Assembly (NCBI RefSeq): GCF_014643835.1
Contig: NZ_BMKD01000004.1
Coordinates: 479,397 to 543,396 of the forward strand
Length of the DNA stretch: 64,000 bases
Direction: 5' to 3'
DNA from: Mucilaginibacter rubeus
GTDB lineage: Bacteria > Bacteroidota > Bacteroidia > Sphingobacteriales > Sphingobacteriaceae
Shown here: positions 16,177-24,664 of the stretch, piece by piece
Numbering within the stretch: position 1 is the first letter of the stretch
Layout of the letters: the number at the start of each line of letters is the position of its first letter
Notes under the pieces: model-generated
What the model was told of the DNA's origin: nothing
What the model saw: only the letters and a program-made list of their open reading frames with translations
Database searches by the model: none
Translations under genes and position numbers: made by a program

Positions 16177-17592
16177 TTATTTAGCTAAAGCAAAGTCCAA
16201 TACCTCATCAGCAGGTGTTAGCGGGTTATCCTTTACCATAAAGTCTGGCATTACCGGGTGTTGATCATTAGTATTGCCGCTGGCCCTGATAAATTGCTTG
16301 GTTGAAGTAGTAAACGTAAATCCGGTATTGGGCAGTTTTAAAAAAATCAGCTCACCATAATCATTGGCCGGCTCGCCTGATGGTTCACCGATCAATGTAG
16401 CCAGCTTATAATCCTGAATGGTATTGGCCAGCATGTTGGCACTTGAAAAAGTATGCGGGCCAATCAGCACCAAAACGTTCCCTTTGAATAACAAATCATT
16501 AAATGTTGGCCGGTCAGGCCTATCACCGCTATTTGATATAGTAGTACCATTAATGGCATTAAAATAATAAGCCATCTTTTGTGGCCCTTCTCCTTTTAAC
16601 TTTTCATTAAGCTGATCTTTGTACTCCTGGCTTACTTTCCACTTTACACCTCCTGCCATCCGGAAAGGCTTATCGGTAATATAGCCTAATAACATTTCGG
16701 CTAATGCCGAATTACCTCCCCCATTTTTTCGCAAATCGATGATCAGCACCTTGGCTTGTTTGTTTTTAATGGAAGTAAAGCACGAATCTAAAAACCGTTT
16801 AAATACAGCCGGTTCAGCTGTAAGTGTATTCAATGCTAAATAAGCTTTATCCGTATTCAAAAAATCAAATTGATGATCTGCAATTGGTTTAATCTTAGGC
16901 AGGTCTTTCGCTCTTGCAGCAATATTACTTCTGAAATCTGCCCATGAAACCGGGTTTACTACTGCACTATCTACATGGTTGTTGCGCAGGTAACGGATAT
17001 GCCATGGCCCGTTTACTCCATACAGATGCAAATACACGATGAGGTTACGACAGATATCAAGAGCTTTATATTGCGGCAGACCGCCCGCATAACCACCCAG
17101 CTTACCCATCAATTTCTCTATAGTAATTCCATTGATGCTGATGATGGCATCGCCCGGCTTTAGTTTATCTTCCAAGGAAGCATCAAGTCTCACAATAAAC
17201 CCTGTACCGTTAAACTCTCTTATCAGTACCGGAAATAAAAGATTTCCCCCAGCCTTCAATTCGTCAACTAACGATTCGGGATAGTTAAACACACTATGCC
17301 CTTCATTCAATGCGCCTATCAGCCCTGCCATAATTGGCCACGCCTCTTTCGCTGTCATACCATCGTGCAGGCTGGCAAGCACCCTATCAGTGAGCCGCGA
17401 ATAGGAAGCCTTACTTATGCTGTGATACATATCAGGATGCACGTCGGCAACCGTGGCAACCAGGTATTTTACATCTTCGGCTAACTGATGTTTTGAGTAG
17501 TGTTTTTCTGTAGCAAGAGTATCCTGTTTTTTTGCAGATAAGCCAACAACAGGCAACACCATTATTAGTAATAAGAGTAAAGGCAGCTTCAT
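16177..17592 (-). CDS. S41 family (C-terminal processing type) peptidase, exported
   Basis: I place the start at the ATG at 17592 because it gives a classic signal peptide (MKLPLLLLLIMVLPVVGLSA); the frame extends 18 bases further to a TTG. About 471 residues. A helical N-terminal domain (to about 110) is followed by a PDZ-like part around LKPGDAIISING, then the S41 core with LIIDLRKNGGGNSALAEMLL and GPHTFSSANMLANTIQDY. In the latter the serine after FS occupies the catalytic position of TSP-like enzymes. Likely a periplasmic or lipid-exposed protease; the substrate is unknown. It is alone on its strand and diverges from the outer-membrane protein gene. Confidence 0.9.
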   Translation of the reverse strand: MKLPLLLLLIMVLPVVGLSAKKQDTLATEKHYSKHQLAEDVKYLVATVADVHPDMYHSISKASYSRLTDRVLASLHDGMTAKEAWPIMAGLIGALNEGHSVFNYPESLVDELKAGGNLLFPVLIREFNGTGFIVRLDASLEDKLKPGDAIISINGITIEKLMGKLGGYAGGLPQYKALDICRNLIVYLHLYGVNGPWHIRYLRNNHVDSAVVNPVSWADFRSNIAARAKDLPKIKPIADHQFDFLNTDKAYLALNTLTAEPAVFKRFLDSCFTSIKNKQAKVLIIDLRKNGGGNSALAEMLLGYITDKPFRMAGGVKWKVSQEYKDQLNEKLKGEGPQKMAYYFNAINGTTISNSGDRPDRPTFNDLLFKGNVLVLIGPHTFSSANMLANTIQDYKLATLIGEPSGEPANDYGELIFLKLPNTGFTFTTSTKQFIRASGNTNDQHPVMPDFMVKDNPLTPADEVLDFALAK

Positions 17593-17762
17593 ATCAAACA
17601 TGATGCACAAAATAGCAAATTGGTTGCAAGCAGCTTCTTAATTGCTTGTAATTAGTTATTGGTCAGACGGCCGGCACTTATGGAATTTTTATTTTGTAAT
17701 AAGTTTTTTACATTCAGATGATATAAATATATTAGCAGGAACACTAATTAATTCCTGAATAA

Positions 17763-19052
17763 TTGGCTCCCGCTGCTTACCGGCTCACCTTAACCTTGAT
17801 TGTACTTTTAAGTACCTGCAAGTTGTTTGCCCAAACCCTGGCCGATCCGGTTGATTCGTTACAAACACAGGTAGACGCCAATGGAATCTTAGCTTCCATA
17901 TTCAGCGGCAAAAGCAGCAAACCTGCCGCAGCTACCGAACAGCTACGAAATCGTACCTATTGGTCGGTATTACCATCGGCAGCTTACAACCCAAGCGTGG
18001 GTTTTGCCGTTGGGGTTATCTCATCAGGAGGAAAATACTTTGGTGATCCTTCAACTACAACACTTTCGGTAATTAATGCCGGCTTTTACCTGTCAACAAG
18101 CGGGCTCTCTACTTTTGAGTTTAAACAAAACGCTTTTTCGGCTCAAAACAAGTGGAACCTGCAGGGCACTGTACAAATAGGGAAAACCGTTGCCATGGAC
18201 AACGGCCTCGGCACCGGCAGGCGCAGTTTTGGTGAAGGCAGCTTTTTCATGAACAATACCCACTTTGAAAACAATCCGGATGCCTTCCCTATCCGTTATG
18301 TATACATCAAAGCCAATGAGCGCATCTACCGTAAACTGGCACATCATATATATGTAGGTGCCGGGCTAAGCTTTAATTATTACAGCCATATAGATGATGA
18401 CCGCAAGGATATCCCCATATCAAAAACTCATAACTACCGCTATAGTATCCGTAACGGCTTTCCTGTTAACTCGTACCAGGCTAATGGCTTGTTGTTCAAT
18501 TTCCAGTTCAATAACCGCGACCAGCCTAACCGCCCGTTCAGGGGTATTTATGCCGATATAGTTTTTCGGAGCAACCAAACCTGGCTGGGAAGCAACCGCA
18601 ATGCCATGCAGGTAAAGTTTGAGTTCAGGAAGTACTGGAGCCTGTCATCAACTCACCCCGAACATGTTTTTGCGTTGTGGCACTGGTCAAACTATTTATT
18701 AAGCGGGGCACTGCCCTACCTTGAACTGCCCGGCACCGGCAGCGATGCTTATGGCCGCATTGGCAGAGCATTTATTATAGGTAGGTTTAAAGGCATGTCG
18801 TTTGTATACAATGAGGCCGAATACCGCTTTCCGCTAACAAGCAATAAGTTGCTCAGCGGTGTTGCCTTTGTCAATGCCGAAACGGCTAACAACCAGCAAC
18901 GCATAAAACTATTCAGGTATTGGGAGCCCGGTGGCGGAGTGGGCTTGCGACTGTTGTTTAATAAATACACGCGCTCTAATCTATGTATTGATTATGCCAG
19001 GGGAACTTATGGTTCAAGTGGGTTCTTTTTGGGACTTAACGAGGTATTTTAA
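17763..19052 (+). CDS. Omp85/BamA-like outer membrane beta-barrel protein
   Basis: The 429-residue frame begins at a TTG immediately after an in-frame stop. The signal peptide follows at once (LTLTLIVLLSTCKLFAQT), so a non-ATG start is required. After a 40-residue spacer, the sequence from SVLPSAAYNPSVGFAVGV to the end reads as alternating beta strands with aromatic girdles, and ends GGGVGLRLLF...GSSGFFLGLNEVF with a C-terminal phenylalanine, as in Omp85-superfamily barrels. POTRA domains are absent, so it resembles the barrel-only patatin/BamA-like group. Role in outer-membrane transport or assembly is inferred only. Confidence 0.75.
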   Translation: MAPAAYRLTLTLIVLLSTCKLFAQTLADPVDSLQTQVDANGILASIFSGKSSKPAAATEQLRNRTYWSVLPSAAYNPSVGFAVGVISSGGKYFGDPSTTTLSVINAGFYLSTSGLSTFEFKQNAFSAQNKWNLQGTVQIGKTVAMDNGLGTGRRSFGEGSFFMNNTHFENNPDAFPIRYVYIKANERIYRKLAHHIYVGAGLSFNYYSHIDDDRKDIPISKTHNYRYSIRNGFPVNSYQANGLLFNFQFNNRDQPNRPFRGIYADIVFRSNQTWLGSNRNAMQVKFEFRKYWSLSSTHPEHVFALWHWSNYLLSGALPYLELPGTGSDAYGRIGRAFIIGRFKGMSFVYNEAEYRFPLTSNKLLSGVAFVNAETANNQQRIKLFRYWEPGGGVGLRLLFNKYTRSNLCIDYARGTYGSSGFFLGLNEVF

Positions 19053-19138
19053 CTATAAGCAGGCTACGATGATGGTTATACCGTTATAATTGGTGTCATT
19101 TTTGTGCTGAAATTGCCTGAACAAGCAATCTACCATAA

Positions 19139-19825
19139 ATGCGCACTCCGTTAACCTCACAACTACTCGGCGACCTGATTGAAAAAGGCTACGAATATGT
19201 ATTGGTAAAGATCAACCTGAACCAACAGCAAGATGAGGCTGTCGACATAACACTTGTACCAATAAAAGAAAAACCGGAATTAAATAAATTACCAACAGGC
19301 TTTGAAACTTTTTACCGCATCACCCGCGAGCCCATGCAACTGGTTTGTGGTGTCGACAATACCAGTATTTTCATCGAATATCAAACCTTTGGTGACACTA
19401 TAACCAGCCAGGACCTTTTCGACGACACTTATTTTAGGATGAGCGAGGAATTTTTCAGGCAGGTGTTGGACAGCCTGGAAGATTACGCGGTGATCACTAC
19501 AGATAAAAATGGTGACGTTAACAGCTGGAATACCGGTGCCCAAAAAGTGCTTGGCTACACCGAACAGGAAGTATTAGGCCTAAGCGCCCGGATTTTTTTT
19601 ACTCCCGAAGATATTGCCGAAGGTAAACCCGAAGCCGAATTAAAAAAAGCGCTGAGCCGGGGCAGAGCTATCGATGAGCGTTATCATGTACGCAAGGACG
19701 GCACACGCTTTTGGGGCAGCGGGCTGGTTTTCCCGCTGTTTGATGAACAGCACAATCATCGTGGTTTCACTAAAATCATGCGTAATCAACGGGAAGAACA
19801 GCGATCAAAAGAGCTTGGCATATAA
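19139..19825 (+). CDS. PAS domain protein without output domain
   Basis: This 228-residue cytoplasmic protein has an N-terminal region of unknown fold (1-100) and one PAS domain (about 105-220). The latter has typical PAS features: DYAVITTDKNGDVNSWNTGAQKVLGYTEQEVLG and a PAC-like end, HRGFTKIMRNQREEQRSKELG. No kinase, GGDEF or DNA-binding part follows; the gene ends in a perfect terminator. It could be a stand-alone sensor that talks to a kinase elsewhere, or the remaining front of a larger gene. Nothing after the stop codon resembles a kinase, so recent truncation is not supported. Confidence 0.85.
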   Translation: MRTPLTSQLLGDLIEKGYEYVLVKINLNQQQDEAVDITLVPIKEKPELNKLPTGFETFYRITREPMQLVCGVDNTSIFIEYQTFGDTITSQDLFDDTYFRMSEEFFRQVLDSLEDYAVITTDKNGDVNSWNTGAQKVLGYTEQEVLGLSARIFFTPEDIAEGKPEAELKKALSRGRAIDERYHVRKDGTRFWGSGLVFPLFDEQHNHRGFTKIMRNQREEQRSKELGI

Positions 19826-19863
19826 TACAAAAGAGGTGCTCAAATGAGCACCTCTTTTGTATT
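19824..19863. terminator. Bidirectional terminator between PAS gene and SPW-like gene
   Basis: A perfect 18-bp stem, AATACAAAAGAGGTGCTC (19824-19841) with its reverse complement (19846-19863), and a 4-base AAAT loop. The left arm begins inside the PAS gene stop codon. It serves both converging genes. Confidence 0.9.
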
Positions 19864-19884
19864 ATATCTTTTCAGGAAAAAGGA

Positions 19885-20283
19885 TTAAGCATTATAGCTT
19901 ACACCGTGATCTTCTTCTACCTGTGGGTTAATGAATGGTGAACCTTTGGTAAAGCAACCTACAATTAAAAGGTAAGCACCAAAAATCAATTGCGGAGCTA
20001 CCAATTTATCAGAAAAAGCATAAACCCATGGTGAGCAAAATAAAAATGATCCCATAATTACATCACCAACATTATGCATAACCATCGGGAATTGCTTGAT
20101 AAAGCCCATTTCGTTTTTAGCAAAGATAGCCATGATCAACTGTAACCAACCAATGATCAAAGGCAGGAACAAAGCAGCGCCGCCAACATGAAGTGTATCA
20201 AAAGTCCATAATGATGAAATCATTAACAGGGCTACAACGTAGTTTAAAAATCCGTAAGTTTTTGTTGAGATGAAGCCTTTCAT
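19885..20283 (-). CDS. Small four-helix membrane protein, SPW-repeat-like
   Basis: The 132-residue protein has four hydrophobic segments (about 12-30, 35-55, 68-88, 95-113). The sequence CSPWVYAFSDK matches the Ser-Pro-Trp motif of the SPW family of small membrane proteins. Function unknown. The gene is monocistronic, converging on the PAS gene across a shared terminator. Confidence 0.7.
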   Translation of the reverse strand: MKGFISTKTYGFLNYVVALLMISSLWTFDTLHVGGAALFLPLIIGWLQLIMAIFAKNEMGFIKQFPMVMHNVGDVIMGSFLFCSPWVYAFSDKLVAPQLIFGAYLLIVGCFTKGSPFINPQVEEDHGVSYNA

Positions 20284-20398
20284 TTTTAGCTTATTTATAA
20301 AGTATCAGTAAAATGATTTATATCTAAATTTTGTGCCAAAGGTAAACATTTGCACGGCTTAAGCACAGTAAATTTAAAAAAATTGAATTGCGTGGCAA

Positions 20399-20884
20399 TC
20401 AATTAGCTACGAGGTCACGAAACAGCTGAATATGCCAGCTATCTTTAAACGGCACCTCCCATTTAGTTTCAAGCTCGGTTAAATTTTGCACCAGGTTGTT
20501 GTAAACAACCGTTTCCTTATTGATGCTACCATCTTTCAGCTTAGCCTCAAAATCATGGCGTGGCAGTGAGAGCACTTCCTCTCCTTCGCGATAAGCCAAA
20601 TTGAACCTGTCGAAAAGATTGATGCCTAAATGTTGCTGCGCCTGCTGCATAAAATGAACCGATTTATCAATAGAACAGCCGCTGGCGCCTGCCTGGCTTT
20701 CATCAACTATCAAAATAAAAAAACGGTTGTACCTAACCTCACCTTTGGCTTTCAGCTGGTTGTTGTGGGCTGTCCAGTTGGTGGTAAACTTGTTCAGCTC
20801 GGGCTGTATCTGCTGCACTTCTAGATCGGTTAATTTCCTGTCCGACTGATAGATCCAAACTCTTGACTGTGGAGAAAATTTCAT
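20399..20884 (-). CDS. Conserved Bacteroidota cytosolic protein of unknown function
   Basis: I prefer the start at 20884 (MKFSPQSRVWIYQSDRKL) over the in-frame ATG five codons upstream. The resulting 161 residues are soluble, with no signal peptide or membrane segment. The family is sometimes labelled 'ABC transporter ATPase' in databases, but no Walker A or B motif or LSGGQ signature is present, so that name is not supported. Features include the DRKLTDLEVQQIQPELNKF helix, a central FFILIVDES strand and a single GCSID segment. Function unknown. Confidence 0.75.
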   Translation of the reverse strand: MKFSPQSRVWIYQSDRKLTDLEVQQIQPELNKFTTNWTAHNNQLKAKGEVRYNRFFILIVDESQAGASGCSIDKSVHFMQQAQQHLGINLFDRFNLAYREGEEVLSLPRHDFEAKLKDGSINKETVVYNNLVQNLTELETKWEVPFKDSWHIQLFRDLVAN

Positions 20885-20929
20885 TTCCAAAAATATCAAT
20901 TTATTAACTTCGGGTTACATTTTGTTGTC

Positions 20930-21412
20930 ATGAAAATATCAATTCTGCCATCAATTGGAAAAACCGCGCTCATTACATCAATTTTAGCCCTTAGTGCGCT
21001 AAATTACGGTTTTAAAGCCGGAATGAGCGAACAGGAATGGTTAAACTGGAGTAATAAGTGCCTTAGCACCTCGTTTAACCCCGCGCCTGATATCAACCTT
21101 AAAAAGTGGGAGATTGCCCTTACCAACGACTATTTTTTACGTTTAAGGAAAACTTATCAACAGGGCAAGCAGGAATATTTTTCTTTCAACTTGCACCGTT
21201 TAACCAATGTTGATTACGTGGGCAGCGACACTACAGGCACAGTAAAATTCAATACCCAAACCGATGATATCATTGTGCAAACCTATGAGGATCCCAATGG
21301 CAATATCGACTCAATGGCCACTACATTTGATTTACCGGTACATAACATGAGCTCCACCAAATTTGACAGTCTGAAGAGCGCGTTGCATTATTTCAGGACA
21401 AAAGGTTTATAA
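20930..21412 (+). CDS. Exported hypothetical protein
   Basis: The 160-residue protein has an N-terminal hydrophobic segment (about 10-28, GKTALITSILALSALNYGF) that could be a signal peptide or anchor. The rest is polar and appears beta-rich, with the pattern FNLHRLTNVDYVGSDTTGTVKFNTQTDDIIVQTY. No family recognised. It diverges from the 161-residue gene and overlaps the converging Fe-S gene by 6 bp at the stop codons. Confidence 0.7.
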   Translation: MKISILPSIGKTALITSILALSALNYGFKAGMSEQEWLNWSNKCLSTSFNPAPDINLKKWEIALTNDYFLRLRKTYQQGKQEYFSFNLHRLTNVDYVGSDTTGTVKFNTQTDDIIVQTYEDPNGNIDSMATTFDLPVHNMSSTKFDSLKSALHYFRTKGL

Positions 21413-22204
21413 ACCATTAGCCCTAACCGTGATCTCGGCAATATCCAGCACCTTTATCTCCTGTTCCTTATCCTGATTTTTTACGCCATCAGTAAGCATG
21501 GTCATACAAAACGGACAGGCGGCGGCTACCACCTGTGCTTTGACTTCTATAACATCGGCAATCCGCTCTATATTGATATCCTTTTTGCCTGGTTCAGGTT
21601 CCTTAAACATTTGCGCGCCGCCCGCACCACAGCACAGCCCGTTTGATTTGCAGCGTTTCATTTCCACCAATTCGGTATCCAGGATCTCTAACGCCGCGCG
21701 CGGAGCCTCGTAAACATCATTTCCCCGTCCCAAATAACAGGGGTCATGATAAGTGATCCTTTTCCCCTTAAAACTTTCGCCACCTTCGGCTTTCAGCTTA
21801 CCGGCATCAATCAACTGTTGAATAAGTTGCGTGTGATGGATCACCTCATAATTGCCGCCCAGGCCGGGATACTCATTTTTTATGGTATTAAAACAATGCG
21901 GGCAACCGGTGACTATTTTTTTGATATTATAACCGTCAAGCACCTGGATATTCATTATGGCCTGCATCTGAAACAGGAATTCATTTCCCGCACGTTTGGC
22001 AGGGTCGCCGGTGCAATTTTCTTCTGTACCTAACACTGCATAGCTAATACCCACATGCTGCAATATCTTACAGATATCGCGGGTAATTTTCCGGGCACGC
22101 TCATCAAAGCTACCGGCACATCCTACCCAAAACAAAATTTCAGGCTCCTTACCCTGTGCAGCCATTTCGGCCATGGTTGGGATGGCCAATGGTTCATTGT
22201 TCAT
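21407..22204 (-). CDS. Cysteine-rich CCG-domain (HdrB/LutA/GlcF-like) oxidoreductase subunit
   Basis: The 265-residue cytoplasmic protein carries two CCG-type motifs: GCPHCFNTIKNEYP with its partner GCAGSFD near the N-terminus, and CCGAGGAQM with CPFCMTML near the C-terminus. These bind a non-cubane Fe-S cluster in heterodisulfide-reductase-like and lactate-utilisation complexes. It lies 104 bp downstream of a membrane 4Fe-4S protein on the same strand. Together they look like a membrane-linked electron-transfer module of HdrD/E or LutAB type, split in two genes. The electron donor is not identifiable from the sequence. Confidence 0.88.
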   Translation of the reverse strand: MNNEPLAIPTMAEMAAQGKEPEILFWVGCAGSFDERARKITRDICKILQHVGISYAVLGTEENCTGDPAKRAGNEFLFQMQAIMNIQVLDGYNIKKIVTGCPHCFNTIKNEYPGLGGNYEVIHHTQLIQQLIDAGKLKAEGGESFKGKRITYHDPCYLGRGNDVYEAPRAALEILDTELVEMKRCKSNGLCCGAGGAQMFKEPEPGKKDINIERIADVIEVKAQVVAAACPFCMTMLTDGVKNQDKEQEIKVLDIAEITVRANGL

Positions 22205-22308
22205 AGCTCATGGTTTTATTTATGGTCGATAGTCCATGGACCATTGTTAATTATTTTTATTTCCCTTCACAGCCATGATCTATAAACCATTAACTATGAT
22301 CTGTAAAA

Positions 22309-23607
22309 CTATTCCTCCGCCCAGTTAAATCTGTCGGCCTGGCTGTACTTCCATGGGGCGCCGTTGTTTTCTACGTTACCGAACATATTATTTAAACTTG
22401 CCGGGGCCTGCGATTCTTCCATTACAATATAACGGCGCATTTCTGTTATGATCTCCAGCGGATTGATGTTCACCGGGCAAGCTTCCACACAGGCATTGCA
22501 ACTGGTACAAGCCCAGAGCTCTTCGCGGGTAATGTAATTGTCAAGCAATGATTTATCATCCTGATGGTCTTTACCGTGCTTATCAATGTTATTGCCGACT
22601 TCCGTAATCCGGTCGCGGGTATCCATCATGATCTTGCGCGGCGACAGCAGTTTGCCGGTAATGTTAGCCGGGCAAACCGAGGTGCACCTGCCGCATTCGG
22701 TGCAGGTATATGCCTCCATCAGGTTTTTCCAGGTAAGGTCGGTTACATCCTTTGCACCAAAACGGGCGGGATCGCCATTATTTTCGGGAACGAATGATGG
22801 ATCGAGCATGGCTTTGACCTCATTAGTAACCGATGCCATATTGGTAAATTTCCCTTTAGGGTTCAAGTTTGAATAGTACGTATTGGGGAAAGCCAACAGG
22901 ATATGAAAATGCTTTGAATATGGCAGGTAATTTAAGAAACACAAGATTCCAACAATATGAAACCACCAGCAAACACGCTCGGTAATTACCAATGCCGAAG
23001 CGCTACCAGGCAGTAACGGCGCCAGCAATGAACTCACCGGAAAGCTTCCGGCTGTGACGTAATGACCAAAATGCAGTAATTGTAATTTATAATCGGCCGC
23101 ATTCATGGTCAGGAAAGCGGTCATGAGCAATATTTCAGTAATGAGGATGTAATTCGCATCGGATTTTGGCCATTGAGTCATTTCTGTACCCGTAAAGCGT
23201 TTCAGATGCACAACATTGCGCCTGCACAGGAAAACGATACATGCCGTAAGTACCAACACTGCAAGCATCTCGAAACCGCCTATTAAAAAACCATACAAGC
23301 CACCAAGCGGGTGCGCAAAGATACGGTGCGAGCCAAAGATCCCATCAATCATGATCTCCAGCACTTCAAGATTGATGATAATAAAACCAATATAAATAAA
23401 AAAGTGCATTACCGCCGCTACGGGGCGTTTAACCATTTTGGTTTGGCCAAGGGCAATTTTGGCCATCACTTTCCAGCGCAAAGCCGGCTGGTCGTTACGA
23501 TCCGTGTCTTTACCCAGCAAAATATTGCGCCTGATTTTAGACACGTTCTTGCCGAAGAAGTAAACAGCAACAGCCAGGATGATAATAAATATAAGCTGAG
23601 CAATCAT
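22309..23607 (-). CDS. Membrane 4Fe-4S dicluster protein (HdrC/LutB-like)
   Basis: The 432-residue protein has about five to six membrane helices in the first 240 residues, resembling the cytochrome b-like nitrate-reductase gamma fold. A cytoplasmic ferredoxin domain follows with two clusters: Cys302, 305, 308, 312 (CTECGRCTSVCP) and Cys367, 370, 373, 377 (CTSCNACVEACP). Several conserved-looking His residues in the helices (for example in AVMHFFIY and CWWFHIVG) could bind haem. It likely passes electrons between quinone and the neighbouring CCG protein. First gene of the two-gene unit. Confidence 0.88.
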   Translation of the reverse strand: MIAQLIFIIILAVAVYFFGKNVSKIRRNILLGKDTDRNDQPALRWKVMAKIALGQTKMVKRPVAAVMHFFIYIGFIIINLEVLEIMIDGIFGSHRIFAHPLGGLYGFLIGGFEMLAVLVLTACIVFLCRRNVVHLKRFTGTEMTQWPKSDANYILITEILLMTAFLTMNAADYKLQLLHFGHYVTAGSFPVSSLLAPLLPGSASALVITERVCWWFHIVGILCFLNYLPYSKHFHILLAFPNTYYSNLNPKGKFTNMASVTNEVKAMLDPSFVPENNGDPARFGAKDVTDLTWKNLMEAYTCTECGRCTSVCPANITGKLLSPRKIMMDTRDRITEVGNNIDKHGKDHQDDKSLLDNYITREELWACTSCNACVEACPVNINPLEIITEMRRYIVMEESQAPASLNNMFGNVENNGAPWKYSQADRFNWAEE

Positions 23608-23780
23608 TATGCGTGCATAGTATTTTTCTCAAAGTTAAATGAATTGTTTAAAGCGCGAAATGTTTTGAGATCGAAAAAATATTTGAAAATTAATTAGCTG
23701 ATTACCTGCACAATTATTTAAAACCAGCAGGCGAACAGAAACTTTTTTCAAAAAAAAGTTTTCAAACATAAAAAAAAGGC

Positions 23781-23788
23781 TACATTTG
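23781..23788 (+). promoter_or_regulatory. -7 element of tRNA-Phe promoter
   Basis: TACATTTG matches TAnnTTTG and lies 26 bases before the tRNA 5' end. A TTTT 18 bases upstream (23759-23762) may serve as a weak -33 element. Confidence 0.65.
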
Positions 23789-23813
23789 CACTCCCCAAAC
23801 ACGGGAACGGTTT

Positions 23814-23886
23814 GGTACCATAGCTCAGATGGTAGAGCAAAGGACTGAAAATCCTTGTGTCACTGGTTCGATCCCAGTTGGTACCA
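23814..23886 (+). tRNA. tRNA-Phe (anticodon GAA)
   Basis: A full cloverleaf is readable: acceptor GGTACCA with TGGTACC, D arm GCTC-AGATGGTA-GAGC, anticodon stem AAGGA/TCCTT with loop CTGAAAA (anticodon GAA at 23847-23849), and T arm ACTGG-TTCGATC-CCAGT, with discriminator A. CCA is not encoded, as usual in Bacteroidota. The 3' part is the reference for the degenerate copy at 27243-27277. Confidence 0.97.
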
Positions 23887-23893
23887 CAGCTTA

Positions 23894-23927
23894 AAGCTTC
23901 TTAGTTAATTCTAAGAGGCTTTTTTTA
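23894..23927 (+). terminator. Terminator after tRNA-Phe
   Basis: AAGCTTCTTAG (23894-23904) pairs with CTAAGAGGCTT (23911-23921) with one G-U pair, then a run of T. The hairpin after the tRNA remnant at 27284-27316 has a related form. Confidence 0.85.
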
Positions 23928-24122
23928 CTTTAAAGTGGCTGTAGATTATTTAATGCGCATTTTCCAATCTCGCTAATAAGCATAACAGTCCGAAGTCGGA
24001 GACGTTCGGGCAGCGCACATTCCCTTTTTCTTATACTGAAACTCTACCGGCAGCGGGTATGTACGGCTTTTAATGTGGTAAATGTTATAAGAAGGCTGCA
24101 AGGATTGCGATCCTCTTTTATT

Positions 24123-24530
24123 TTAAACCGAGATCCTCAGGTTAGGCCGATGTTCTCCGGTGTTAGCTGACGATGGTTCGTTGTGCTTTAAAATTACCCT
24201 GCGCAGCCGTTCCTGATGTTCGTCACCCCAAAGGCCAATAGAACGAATAAGCGGGATCAGCGTTTTTCCGAATTCCGTCAATTCATACTCCACCTTTGGT
24301 GGCATCACCGGATAAATAGTTTTAGTCACCATTTCATGATCCTCCAGTTCCTTCAACTGCACATTCAGTACGCGTCTCGTCACGTCAGGAATCTTCCGCT
24401 GCAGTTCACTCGGTCTTAGGTGGCCTTCATTTATGAACCACAAAATGCGGATCTTCCATTTGCCATACAGCACTTCACCAACCAGGTCAAGGCCGCAATT
24501 AAGTGAGGGAGTGATCTTTTTTACATACAT
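24123..24530 (-). CDS. HxlR family transcriptional regulator
   Basis: I choose the ATG at 24530 (MYVKKITPSLNCGLDLVGEVLYGKWKIRIL); the frame extends two codons further to a GTG. It gives 135 residues with the HxlR winged-helix pattern: GKWKIRILWFINEGHLRPSELQRKIPDVTRRVLNVQLKELEDHEMVTKTIYP, then PPKVEYELTEFGKTL. Cys11 sits where the redox- or aldehyde-sensing cysteine of many HxlR proteins lies. It diverges from a short-chain dehydrogenase gene, its probable target. The extended C-terminus (about 105-135) is basic and polar. Confidence 0.92.
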   Translation of the reverse strand: MYVKKITPSLNCGLDLVGEVLYGKWKIRILWFINEGHLRPSELQRKIPDVTRRVLNVQLKELEDHEMVTKTIYPVMPPKVEYELTEFGKTLIPLIRSIGLWGDEHQERLRRVILKHNEPSSANTGEHRPNLRISV

Positions 24531-24535
24531 CAACA

Positions 24536-24543
24536 CAAATATA
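24536..24543 (-). promoter_or_regulatory. -7 element at the start of the HxlR gene
   Basis: The minus strand reads TATATTTG, a full TAnnTTTG match, with TTG (complement of 24564-24566) about 20 bases upstream. It lies only 5 bases before the preferred ATG, implying an mRNA with no or almost no leader. Confidence 0.55.
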
Positions 24544-24664
24544 CGTTCGCATCACGATGTGCGCAATACGGATAAATTTGTCCCTATCTGATTCGTAAGC
24601 CCGTAATTGTATGGTATTCTGGTACTGTCGAGATTTGTGCAATCAAAAACAACATTAAAAAATC

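Noticed and set aside
20399-20884. Label 'ABC transporter ATPase' often given to this family
   Set aside because: No Walker A, Walker B or LSGGQ motif is present in the sequence, so the name would be misleading.
23990-24009. CCGAA/TTCGG hairpin as a small RNA terminator
   Set aside because: The stem is only five pairs and no U tract follows.
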